A stretch of DNA of 64,000 bases, taken from assembly GCF_019266065.1 (NCBI RefSeq), contig NZ_LPNR01000110.1, forward strand, positions 62,001 to 126,000, given 5' to 3'. The notes beneath the pieces were generated by a model that did no database searches, was not told the DNA's origin, and saw nothing but the letters and a program-made list of their open reading frames with translations. The stretch comes from Nocardia sp. MH4. Lineage in GTDB: Bacteria > Actinomycetota > Actinomycetes > Mycobacteriales > Mycobacteriaceae. Positions 15,676 to 24,781 of the stretch are shown piece by piece; the stretch's first letter is position 1; every line of letters starts with the position of its first letter. A program made the position numbers and the translations under genes.

Positions 15676-16527
15676 TCAGGCGCGGGCCTTCTCGGCCGCC
15701 ACGACCACGTGGCGCATCAGCAGCGCGGTGGTCACCGGGCCCACGCCGCCGGGCACGGGGCTCAGCGCCGCCGCCTTGCCGTCGACCGAGGCCGCGTCGA
15801 CGTCGCCGACGATGCCGCCGTCAGGGGATTCGTTGGTCCCCACGTCGATCACCACGGCACCGTCACCGACGTGCTTGCCGGTGACCAGCCCGATCCGGCC
15901 CGCGGCCGCGACCACGATGTCGGCGGGGGTCGTGACCGCGGCCAGGTCGGCGGTGCGCGAATGCGCGACGGTGACGGTGGCGTTCTCGGCCAGCAGCAGC
16001 TGCGCCAGCGGCTTGCCGACGATGTTGGACCGGCCGACGACCGTCACCACCCGCCCCTGCAGCGCGATGCCGTGATGCTTCAGCAGCTCGACCACCGCCT
16101 CGGAGGTGGCGGGGACGAACCCGTCCAGGCCGGAGGCGAGCAGACCCAGCGACAGCGGGCTGACACCGTCGACGTCCTTGCTCGCCGCGATCGACGCGCT
16201 CACGTCGTCGAGGCTGACGCCTGCGGGCAGCGGGGTCTGCAGCATGATCGCGGCGGTGGCCGGGTCGGCGCTGCGCGCGGTCAGCTCGGCGCGGATCGTC
16301 TCCGCGCTCGCGTCGGCGCCGAGATCGATGCGCTCGCAGGCGATCCCGAGACGTTCGGCGGCCTTGCGCAGAGAGTTCACGTACCAGGCGCTGGCCGGGT
16401 CGTCGTTGGCCACGATCAGCGCCAGCGTCGGCGCGGTGCCCGCGGCGGTGAGCGCGGCGGCGCGCTCCTTCGTGTCGGCGTTGATGGCGGCGGCGAGTTC
16501 CTTGCCGGTCAGCGAAGCGGTATCCAC
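15676..16527 (-). CDS. folD: FolD-type methylenetetrahydrofolate dehydrogenase with missing cyclohydrolase lysine
   Basis: A 283-residue protein of the FolD family, which normally oxidises 5,10-methylene-THF (NADP-linked) and hydrolyses 5,10-methenyl-THF in the cytosol. The Rossmann signature VVGRSNIVGKPLAQLL, the SPVPGGVGPVT ending, the Q in IMLQTPLP and the DVDG motif are present. In E. coli the catalytic Lys54 sits in YVASKRKA; here the segment is YVNSLRKA, so that Lys is Leu53. The PCTPxG loop is changed to PATSEA. Dehydrogenase activity is plausible, whereas cyclohydrolase activity is doubtful. A second, canonical folD may exist elsewhere. Confidence 0.85.
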   Translation of the reverse strand: MDTASLTGKELAAAINADTKERAAALTAAGTAPTLALIVANDDPASAWYVNSLRKAAERLGIACERIDLGADASAETIRAELTARSADPATAAIMLQTPLPAGVSLDDVSASIAASKDVDGVSPLSLGLLASGLDGFVPATSEAVVELLKHHGIALQGRVVTVVGRSNIVGKPLAQLLLAENATVTVAHSRTADLAAVTTPADIVVAAAGRIGLVTGKHVGDGAVVIDVGTNESPDGGIVGDVDAASVDGKAAALSPVPGGVGPVTTALLMRHVVVAAEKARA

Positions 16528-16696
16528 GGTGGGTCAGCTTATCCGCCGCTACCCGTCCGCCCGACCACCGGGCGGCGACGCGCGGAACGTCGTCGGGTTC
16601 CACGGTGCGACCCGGACCCGGCCGTAGGGTGTCGGCAGCTCTGCCACAGCTCTGCCCAGCACGTACCGAACCGTTCGCGGAAGGGTGTCGACTGTC

Positions 16697-17569
16697 GTGA
16701 AGATCTCGAGGCATTGGAAACAGCTGGCCGCCGCCGTCATCGCGGCCGCCGCGGTCACGAGCGCCACCGTCACCCCGGCCGCCGCCGAAGCCGACGTGAC
16801 CGCGCTCTACAACTCCGCGCAGCGGCATTTCACCGACGGTGACGACAACGCCGGTCGCGCCGACCTGCGCGCCCTCATCGCCGCCGATCCCAACGATGTC
16901 GACGCGCTCGCGCTGCAGGCCATCTGGTCGCATTACGCCGGTGACCCGGCCGCGGTCGGCGAGGCGATGGCCCGGCTCGGCGCGGTCGACGCGGGCATGG
17001 CGGCGGGCACCTCCAACGTGCTGCGCGCGGTGACCGCCGCGGCGGCGACGCTGCCCAATCCGCTGCCCGCGCTGGTCGGTCCGCAGACCGGCATCGTCGT
17101 CCTCGGCTACGGCCTGCTGCCCGACGGCGCGCTGCGGCCCGAACTGGAGAACCGGCTCACCGCCGCCTGGCTGCAGGCGGTCGCCGCGCCGTTCTCGCCG
17201 GTGGTCGTCACCGGGGGCAACCCGCAGAACGGGATCTCCGAGGCCGAGGCGATGCGTCGCTGGCTGGTGGGCCGCGGCCTGCCCGACGAGCGGATCCACG
17301 TCGAGGACCGGGCCGGATCGACGGTGCAGAACGCACTGTTCAGCACCCGCCTGCTGCGCGATCTCGGCGCCACCAGCGCCGTGGTGGTGACCTCGCCCAA
17401 CCACATCCGCCGCGCGGTCGCCGATTTCCTGGTGGCCGGGACGAACGTCGTCGGCGCGATGACCTCGCTCGAACAGCTGGTCTCGCAGCTGCCGCCGCCG
17501 GCGCGGGCCGCGCAGCGCGGGATCTACCTGGACGCGACCCGCACGTTCGAGCTCGACAGCGCGCGCTGA
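16697..17569 (+). CDS. Exported DUF218 (YdcF/SanA/ElyC-like) protein
   Basis: A 290-residue protein with an N-terminal signal peptide (core about residues 8-30, ending TPAAAEA). A short helical tetratricopeptide-like stretch (about 35-100) precedes the DUF218 domain. The domain shows IVVLGYGLLPDGALRPELENRL, VVVTGGNPQNGISEAEAMRRWL and VVVTSPNHIRRA. DUF218 proteins are linked to envelope integrity in other bacteria, but the reaction is unknown. GTG 16697 is preferred to GTG 16685 because AAGGG at 16681-16685 is 11 bases before it. The signal peptide points to action outside the membrane. Confidence 0.8.
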   Translation: MKISRHWKQLAAAVIAAAAVTSATVTPAAAEADVTALYNSAQRHFTDGDDNAGRADLRALIAADPNDVDALALQAIWSHYAGDPAAVGEAMARLGAVDAGMAAGTSNVLRAVTAAAATLPNPLPALVGPQTGIVVLGYGLLPDGALRPELENRLTAAWLQAVAAPFSPVVVTGGNPQNGISEAEAMRRWLVGRGLPDERIHVEDRAGSTVQNALFSTRLLRDLGATSAVVVTSPNHIRRAVADFLVAGTNVVGAMTSLEQLVSQLPPPARAAQRGIYLDATRTFELDSAR

Positions 17570-17614
17570 TCCGGCGCGGGAAAAATCGGTTGTCCGGCAC
17601 GGGACAATCGCTGC

Positions 17615-18418
17615 ATGACTGTTTCCCCCCTCGACGACGTCGTCGTCGTACTGCGCGCCGCGGGCTGCGTCTTCGCCGAGGACGAAGCCGCGCTGCTGGT
17701 CGAGGCCGCCGCTGGCGACCCCGGCCGCCTCGACGACCTCGTGGCCCGGCGGGTGGCGGGGACTCCGCTCGAATATCTGCTCGGCTGGGTCGCCTTCCGT
17801 GGCCTGCGGGTCGGCGTGCGGCCGGGGGTCTTCGTGCCCCGTCAGCGCACCGCGTTCCTGGTCGAGCGGGCGGTGGCCGGGATCGCGCCGGGAACGGCGC
17901 GGGCCTGCGTGGTCGATCTGTGCTGCGGCTGCGGGGCACTCGGGCTGAGCGCGGCCACCGAACTCACCGCGCGCGGCTGCGATGTCGAGCTCGTCGCCGC
18001 CGATATCGATCCGGTGGCGGTGGCCTGCGCCAGGGAGAATCTCGCGCCGCTGAGCGCGCCGGTGTTCGGCGGGGATCTGTTCGACGCGTTACCGGGTGAT
18101 CTGCGGGGCCGCGTCGACGTCCTGCTGGCGAACACGCCGTATGTGCCGACCGAGCGGGTGGCCGACATGCCGCCGGAGGCCCGCGAGCACGAACCGCTGG
18201 TCGCCCTGGACGGCGGCGCGGACGGGCTCGACGTGTTCCGGCGGGTCGCCGAGGGCGCGGCGAACTGGCTCGCGCCCGGCGGCACGGTGCTGGTGGAAAC
18301 CTCGACCGGACAAGTCGACACCGCCTGCGCGGTGCTGTCCGGGCACGGTCTCACGCCGCGCGTCGAACACTCCGAGGAGTACTACGCGACCGTCGTTGTC
18401 GGTACCCGCGCGGCCTGA
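17615..18418 (+). CDS. PrmC/HemK-like protein-(glutamine-N5) methyltransferase, substrate unknown
   Basis: A 267-residue SAM methyltransferase related to PrmC, which methylates the GGQ glutamine of release factors. It has an N-terminal helical domain with RRVAGTPLEYLLGWVAFRGL and VFVPRQRTAFLVE, the SAM site VVDLCCGCGALGLS and the end motif HEPLVALDGGADGLDVFRRV. The catalytic NPPY tetrad is NTPY (in LLANTPYVPTE). That replacement and the shorter N-domain fit the PrmC-related group of unknown substrate rather than housekeeping PrmC. No prfA lies next to it. A hairpin follows the gene. Confidence 0.82.
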   Translation: MTVSPLDDVVVVLRAAGCVFAEDEAALLVEAAAGDPGRLDDLVARRVAGTPLEYLLGWVAFRGLRVGVRPGVFVPRQRTAFLVERAVAGIAPGTARACVVDLCCGCGALGLSAATELTARGCDVELVAADIDPVAVACARENLAPLSAPVFGGDLFDALPGDLRGRVDVLLANTPYVPTERVADMPPEAREHEPLVALDGGADGLDVFRRVAEGAANWLAPGGTVLVETSTGQVDTACAVLSGHGLTPRVEHSEEYYATVVVGTRAA

Positions 18419-18471
18419 CGACGACGGCGCAGGGCAGTCGATACCGTGACGCGCACCGCGCGCCGAACCGG

Positions 18472-18509
18472 CGATGCCCCCGCCCGACACGGGGTCGGCG
18501 GGGGCATCG
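18472..18509. terminator. Bidirectional hairpin terminator
   Basis: A perfect 13-base-pair stem (18472-18484 with 18497-18509) encloses a 12-base loop. It lies between the convergent methyltransferase and SDR genes. Confidence 0.75.
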
Positions 18510-18524
18510 TGGTGGTCCGAGCGG

Positions 18525-19352
18525 CTACTTGCGGCCGGTGAACTGATCCATCGAGTGGTACACGCCGACGGCGTTGAGGTAGAAGTCGCGCACCTTGATC
18601 GGCAGCAGACCGGTGAGCGCGCGGTTCATCCGCGAGGTCCACGGCAGCACCACCAGGGCGCCACCGTTCTTCATCTCCCGCCACGAGGTCTCGACGACGT
18701 CGTTCTGCTCGAGCATCGGCGTGAACAGGATGCCCTTGGCGCCGTCGAACATGCCGGTGTTGATGTAGGTCGGACAGACCGTGGTGACCTTCACGTGGTC
18801 GTGGCCCGCCTGCTCGAGTTCCAGGCGCACCGAATCCGACCAGCCCAGCGCCGCCCACTTCGACGCGGCGTAGACGGCCATGCGCGGGTTGGCCACCAGA
18901 CCGGCCGAGGACGCGATGTTGAGGATGCGCGCCTGACCGGCACCGGCGACCATGCCCGGCAGGAACTCCAACGTGACGTACATCGGGGCCAGCGAGTTGA
19001 TCGCCATGGTCTTGTCGATGTCGGCGCGGTTCTCGGTTTCCCAGAAGTAGGTGTTGCCCCGCACGATCCCGGCGTTGTTGACCAGGATGTCGATCCCGCC
19101 GATCTCCTTGCGCACCGCCTCGGCGGCCTCGCGGATCGAATCCTGCGAGGACACGTCGACGACGTGATGGTGCACCTTGCCGCCCAGGGCGGTCAGCTGC
19201 GCCGCGGTCTCGCGCAGCGCGAGCTCGTTGATGTCCCACAGCACCACCGCGTCGGCGCCCTCGCGGACCGCCGTCTCGGCGAACAGCCTGCCCAGGCCCA
19301 TGGCGGCGCCGGTGACCAGCACCCGCTTGCCCGCGACCGAATCGAGTTTCAT
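18525..19352 (-). CDS. Short-chain dehydrogenase/reductase
   Basis: A 275-residue classical SDR. The NAD(P) site is TGAAMGLG near residue 15, NNAG lies near residue 92, the catalytic Ser is in NIASSAG, and the Tyr/Lys pair is YAASK. Asp39 in LWDIN after strand 2 hints at NAD preference. The C-terminus carries an amphipathic stretch with RMNRALTGLLPIKV, seen in lipid-linked SDRs of mycobacteria. It lies 34 bases downstream of the aldehyde dehydrogenase and shares its promoter, so both probably serve one alcohol/aldehyde oxidation path. The substrate is unknown. Confidence 0.85.
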   Translation of the reverse strand: MKLDSVAGKRVLVTGAAMGLGRLFAETAVREGADAVVLWDINELALRETAAQLTALGGKVHHHVVDVSSQDSIREAAEAVRKEIGGIDILVNNAGIVRGNTYFWETENRADIDKTMAINSLAPMYVTLEFLPGMVAGAGQARILNIASSAGLVANPRMAVYAASKWAALGWSDSVRLELEQAGHDHVKVTTVCPTYINTGMFDGAKGILFTPMLEQNDVVETSWREMKNGGALVVLPWTSRMNRALTGLLPIKVRDFYLNAVGVYHSMDQFTGRK

Positions 19353-19386
19353 GAAATGCCTACCCCTGCTTCGTTTTCCGTACGCG

Positions 19387-20961
19387 CTATTTCTGGCGCA
19401 GTGTCTTCATGACACCGAAGACCAGCGTCATGGTCTTGGCCCACATCTGCTCGGACATGCCCGGCAGCGGCGCGATCGGCAGCACCCGCTGGACCGCGAT
19501 GGTCTGGGTGTCGACGTACTTCAACAGCCCCTCGGGACCGTGGCGACGGCCCTGACCCGAGATGCCGAGACCACCCGACGGCGCGTCGACGCTGCCCCAG
19601 GCCGCGATGAAGCCCTCGTTGACGTTGACCGAGCCGGCGTTGATCCGGGCGGCGACGGCCTTGCCGCGCTCGGCGTCCTTGCTCCACACGCTGGCGTTGA
19701 GGCCGTAGGCGGTGTCGTTGGCGGCCTCGATGGCGGCCTCGTCGGAGTCGACCTTGTACACCGACACGACCGGACCGAAGGTCTCCTCGCGGTAGACCGT
19801 CATGCCGGGCGCCACGTCGGCGAGCACGGTGGGCTCGTAGAAGTACGGGCCCAAATCGGGACGGGCGCGGCCACCGGCGAGCACCTTGGCGCCCTTGGCG
19901 ACGGCGTCGTCGACGTGCGCGGTGACGGTGTCGAGCTGACGCTGGAAGGTCAGCGAGCCCATGTCCTTGCTGTAGTCGAGGTCGCCGCCGAGCGTCATGT
20001 TCTTGACGTTGCCGACGAACTCGGCGACGAACTGGTCGTAGACCGTGGCGTCGACGTAGATGCGCTCCATCGACTCGCACAGCTGGCCCGCCGAGGAGAA
20101 GCACGCGCGCACGGCCAGCTTCGCCGCCTTCGAGACGTCCGCGTCGGCCAGCACGAGCAGCGGGTTCTTGCCGCCCAGCTCGAGCGAGTAGCCGATCAGG
20201 CGCTCACCGGCCTGCTGGGCGATGGTGCGGCCGGTGGCGCTGGAGCCGGTGTAGTCGACGTAGTCGGCGCGGGCGATCACGTCGCCGCCGATCTCGCGGC
20301 CACGGCCGAGCACGGCCTGCCACAGCCCGCGCGGCAGCCCGGCGCGTTCGGCGGCGTCGATGGCCCACAGCGCCGAGAGCGCGGTCTGGTTGTCCGGCCG
20401 GGCGATCACGGCGTTGCCCGCGACCAGGGCGGGCAGGGCGTCGGAGGCCGAGAGCGCGAGCGGGTAGTTCCACGGCGAGATCACCGCGACGACACCCTTG
20501 GGCCGGTTGCGCACCTCGACGGAGGTGAGCACCGGCAGCACGCCGCGCGGCTTGCGGTCGGCGAGCAGTTTGGGCGCGACGGCGGCGTAGTAGCGCGAGT
20601 TCAGCGCGACGTCGCCGACCTCGTCGAAGGCGTGCGGGCGGGACTTGCCGGTCTCGGTCTGCACGATGTCGAGAATGGTGTCCTGCTCGGCCAGCACGAT
20701 GTCGTGGAAGCGGCGCAGGATCTCCACGCGCTGCTTGACCGGCACCTTGGCCCAGTCGCGCTGGGCGTGGCGGGCCACGGCGAACGCGCGGTCGATATCG
20801 GCGATCGAAGACTGCGGCAGGTCGCCGATCTTGTGTCCGGTCGCGGGGGCGAAGATCGGCACCGACGGCGCGCCACCCGCGACTCCTCGGTCGAACAGGG
20901 GCTTGACCAGCGCGGTCGGCAGCGCGGTGGGTTCGGCGGTCAGCTCGGGGGCTGTCGTCAT
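19387..20961 (-). CDS. gabD2: Succinic semialdehyde dehydrogenase-like aldehyde dehydrogenase (GabD2 type)
   Basis: A 524-residue aldehyde dehydrogenase closest in appearance to mycobacterial GabD2 (about 518 residues). The catalytic residues are E261 in SLELGGKNP and C295 in GQLCESMER; SPWNYPLAL and EETFGPVVSVYKV are family landmarks. It oxidises succinic semialdehyde or a related aldehyde to the acid with NAD(P)+. The ribose-binding Lys of the usual KP(A/D) motif is Arg188 here (ARPD). ATG 20961 follows a GGAG-like site. It heads an operon with the SDR and is divergent from a TetR gene with a palindrome between them. Confidence 0.85.
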   Translation of the reverse strand: MTTAPELTAEPTALPTALVKPLFDRGVAGGAPSVPIFAPATGHKIGDLPQSSIADIDRAFAVARHAQRDWAKVPVKQRVEILRRFHDIVLAEQDTILDIVQTETGKSRPHAFDEVGDVALNSRYYAAVAPKLLADRKPRGVLPVLTSVEVRNRPKGVVAVISPWNYPLALSASDALPALVAGNAVIARPDNQTALSALWAIDAAERAGLPRGLWQAVLGRGREIGGDVIARADYVDYTGSSATGRTIAQQAGERLIGYSLELGGKNPLLVLADADVSKAAKLAVRACFSSAGQLCESMERIYVDATVYDQFVAEFVGNVKNMTLGGDLDYSKDMGSLTFQRQLDTVTAHVDDAVAKGAKVLAGGRARPDLGPYFYEPTVLADVAPGMTVYREETFGPVVSVYKVDSDEAAIEAANDTAYGLNASVWSKDAERGKAVAARINAGSVNVNEGFIAAWGSVDAPSGGLGISGQGRRHGPEGLLKYVDTQTIAVQRVLPIAPLPGMSEQMWAKTMTLVFGVMKTLRQK

Positions 20962-21026
20962 TGTCGGCCCTTCTCCTCAACAGATGGGTCGCGCGGAGCG
21001 ATCGCGCAGGTTCGGCTATTTGCTGA

Positions 21027-21038
21027 ACACTAGTGTTA
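21027..21038. promoter_or_regulatory. TetR-type operator palindrome
   Basis: The perfect 12-base palindrome AACACTAGTGTT lies between the divergent aldehyde dehydrogenase and TetR genes, 66 bases from the first and 68 bases from the second. The surrounding bases are the most AT-rich of this gap. Autoregulation and repression of the dehydrogenase/SDR pair are inferred. Confidence 0.6.
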
Positions 21039-21105
21039 GATTAATGGTTCGGGCCGGTGCCGTGTCAAGCTTTCCGTGGACGTCTCGCGGTTGTGAGGAG
21101 GTGCG

Positions 21106-21786
21106 ATGTCCGGTGATTCCGCCACGGTGCGCCGTGGGCGTCCACCGCAGACCCAGGAGCAGGCCGAAGAGGTCCGTGCCCGGATCGTCGAGGCGACGGC
21201 CGCCGTGTTCGCCCGCAACGGGTCGCGCGGGCTCAGCGTCGCCCAGATCATCGAACAGGCCGGCCTGGCCAGGCCCACCTTCTACCGCTACTTCGGCAAT
21301 GTGTCCGAGCCGCTGCACGTGGTCCTCACCGCGTCCAACGACGGCCTGGTCGGGGCGATCCGCGACGCGCTGTCGGGCACCGACGAGCCGGTCCAGCTGG
21401 GTATCCGGCTGATCGACGCCTTCATCGACTGGGCGCGCGGGCACGGACCGATGCTGCGCCCGCTGTTCGCCGAACTGCACGATCCCGGCTCGCTGGTGTC
21501 GGCCTACCGTGAACGCGCCCTCGACGACATCCGCGCCCTGGTCCGCAAGACCTTCGTCGAGCTGGGCCGTCCCGTGCCCACGCCCTTGGACATGGACACG
21601 GCCCTGCATGTGTGCGAATACGTCGTCTACCGCCTGACCATGGGCACCGAACCCGGCTCCGACCCCGATCCCGTGCTGGACTCCGAAGCGCGCGTCACGA
21701 TGATCCGCGTCCTGCTGGTCACCCTCGGCACCCGCGACGACCTCTCCTACGCCATGGAACTCCCCGGCCTGTTCCCCGAACCCTGA
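21106..21786 (+). CDS. TetR-family transcriptional regulator
   Basis: A 226-residue one-component repressor. The N-terminal helix-turn-helix lies at about residues 18-65, with GLSVAQIIEQAGLARPTFYRYFG as recognition unit; the rest is a helical ligand-binding domain. ATG 21106 has GAGGAGG-like sequence before it. It is divergent from the aldehyde dehydrogenase/SDR operon and probably controls it through the palindrome at 21027-21038. Its 3' end overlaps the convergent DMT exporter by 68 bases. Confidence 0.88.
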   Translation: MSGDSATVRRGRPPQTQEQAEEVRARIVEATAAVFARNGSRGLSVAQIIEQAGLARPTFYRYFGNVSEPLHVVLTASNDGLVGAIRDALSGTDEPVQLGIRLIDAFIDWARGHGPMLRPLFAELHDPGSLVSAYRERALDDIRALVRKTFVELGRPVPTPLDMDTALHVCEYVVYRLTMGTEPGSDPDPVLDSEARVTMIRVLLVTLGTRDDLSYAMELPGLFPEP

Positions 21787-22696
21787 GTTCCGCCGACGTC
21801 GGCGCCTCCTGGGCGGTGGCGGTGACAACCAGAGCGACGGCGAGCAGGGCCGCGCCGGTCCAGGCGACGGGGGTCGATCGCTCGCCGAGGAGAACCACCG
21901 CGAGCAGAGTCGCGGTGAGGGGTTCGAGCAGCGTGAGGATCGCGGCCGTCGACGCGCCCGCGGCGGGCAGTCCGTGGAAGAAGAGCCCGTAGGCGACGGC
22001 GGTGGGGACCAGGCCGAGGACGGTGACGGCCAGCAGGTTCGCGGGTGCCGGGCTGATCGCGAGGCCGGTCGTCGCGGCGGGGCAGGCGAGAAGGGCTGCG
22101 CCGCCGAGGAATCCGTAGCCCGTCGCGGTCACCGCGTCGAGGCCGGGAACGGGGCGGGCGGTGACGAGGGTGACCGCGGCGAAGGCGGTGGCCGCGACCA
22201 GGGCCAGCGCGGCCCCCGCGTACAGCCCGGCCGCCTCCGGTGCCGGCACGCCGACCAGGATCGCCAGGCCGGCGATCGCCAGCGCGAGGGTCGCGCCGCG
22301 GCGCCGGTCGAGTCGCCGACGACCGGTGCGGTGGTCGACCAGCGCGACGACGACGGGTGCCGCGCCGATGGTGACGAGCGTGGCCAGGACGACCGAGGAC
22401 GCCGCGATGGCGGCGAAGTAGCAGGCCTGGAACACCGCGGCCGCCGCGCCGACCGCGCCGACCCGCCGCCAGGCCGCCCGCCCGCGCGGTACACCGCGCC
22501 GCGCGAGCAGCGAGATCGCGACCAGGATCGCGCCACCGACACCGAGCCGATAGGCGGCGACCGCGATCGGGGCGAGGCCGGTGCGGTGCTGGACGAGGGT
22601 GCCGAGCAGACCGCCGGTGCCCCACAGGACACCGGCGGCGACGAGCGGGAACAGTCCACGGCGGGCGGGCGCGGACACGGACAGAGAAACAGACAT
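21719..22696 (-). CDS. EamA-family (DMT superfamily) exporter
   Basis: A 325-residue membrane protein with ten hydrophobic segments in two EamA repeats, the first from about residue 10 and the second from about residue 155. GVLWGTGGLLGTLVQHRTG and LEPLTATLLAVVLLGE are typical. The family exports amino acids or other small metabolites across the inner membrane. The start is ATG 22696 (MSVSLSVSAP); a longer form to 22768 lacks hydrophobic or conserved sequence. Its last 22 codons lie antisense to the end of the TetR gene, and the tail after TATAQE is basic and unconserved-looking, so the natural stop may have been lost. Confidence 0.8.
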   Translation of the reverse strand: MSVSLSVSAPARRGLFPLVAAGVLWGTGGLLGTLVQHRTGLAPIAVAAYRLGVGGAILVAISLLARRGVPRGRAAWRRVGAVGAAAAVFQACYFAAIAASSVVLATLVTIGAAPVVVALVDHRTGRRRLDRRRGATLALAIAGLAILVGVPAPEAAGLYAGAALALVAATAFAAVTLVTARPVPGLDAVTATGYGFLGGAALLACPAATTGLAISPAPANLLAVTVLGLVPTAVAYGLFFHGLPAAGASTAAILTLLEPLTATLLAVVLLGERSTPVAWTGAALLAVALVVTATAQEAPTSAELRVRGTGRGVPWRRRGRRGCRG

Positions 22697-22968
22697 CAGG
22701 GAATTCGCTCCTGCGACAGCGGGTGGGGGGTCGCGGAAACGAGGTGCGGACAGCGGCTGTGGAGGCACACACCATCGACGCCCGAGCGGTGCACGACGTC
22801 GCGCCTACCCGGTGGGTGGCACGCGTTCTCGGGGCACCTCGCTCAGGAGGCGGGCGGCGGCGTGGAGCGCGAGCACTGATGCACGTGGTCATGGTACCCA
22901 GCGCGCCGCACACAGAATCTCCACATTTGACGACGGAACCCTCCACACCGGCTCGCTAGGGTCTGACC

Positions 22969-23666
22969 ATGGACATCAGTGGGGGCGCGACGGCAGCGCC
23001 CGCGCGGCGCATCCTCGTCGTGGACGACGAGGTGACGATCGCGGAGTCGGTCGCCGCGCGGCTGCGCGCGGAGGGATTCACCGTGACGGTGGCCCACGAC
23101 GGTCCGGGTGCGGTGGCCGCGGCCGCCGCCGGGGAACCGGACCTGGTGGTGCTCGATGTGATGCTGCCCGGTTTCGACGGGCTCGAGGTGTGTCGGCGCA
23201 TCCAGGCCGACCGGCACGTCCCGGTGCTCATGCTGACCGCCCGCACCGACGAAACCGACCAGCTCGTCGGGCTCGGCGTCGGCGCCGACGACTACCTGAC
23301 CAAACCGTTCTCGATGCGGGTGCTGGCCGCGCGTGTGCACGCGCTGCTGCGGCGGGTCGACCGGGCCGCCGAGCGCGGCGAGAGCGCGATCGTCGTCGGC
23401 GATCTGCGGATCGACCTCGACGAGCGGCGGGTCTGGCGCGGCGCCACCGAGGCCAAGCTGACGCCGTTGGAGTTCGACCTGCTGGCTCGTCTCGCGCAGC
23501 GTCCCCGCGCCGTCCTGGCCAGGGAGCGGCTGCTCGAGGACATCTGGGATTGGTCCGACGCCTCGGGCACCCGCGCGGTCGACAGCCACATCAAGGCGTT
23601 GCGCCGCAAGCTCGGCGCCGATCTGATCCGCACCGTGCACGGTGTCGGCTACGCCCTGGACGCGCG

Positions 23667-23670
<4 letters not shown>
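22969..23670 (+). CDS. OmpR/PhoB-type response regulator
   Basis: A 233-residue two-domain regulator. The receiver domain has the acidic pair D19/D20, the phosphoacceptor D63 in VVLDVMLPG and K112 in YLTKPF. The winged-helix domain (about residues 140-232) has LTPLEFDLLARLAQRP and VDSHIKALRRKLG. It is phosphorylated by the kinase encoded next, whose ATG overlaps this stop (ATGA). It starts 272 bases from the divergent DMT exporter; that gap holds no gene and presumably both promoters. The signal sensed is unknown. Confidence 0.93.
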
Positions 23671-24710
<1,040 letters not shown>

Positions 24711-24781
24711 CCCGACCACATCCCGACTCACCATCCCGGACCCACGTCCCGGGACGATCCCGCACACCCATCGGAGGGGAC

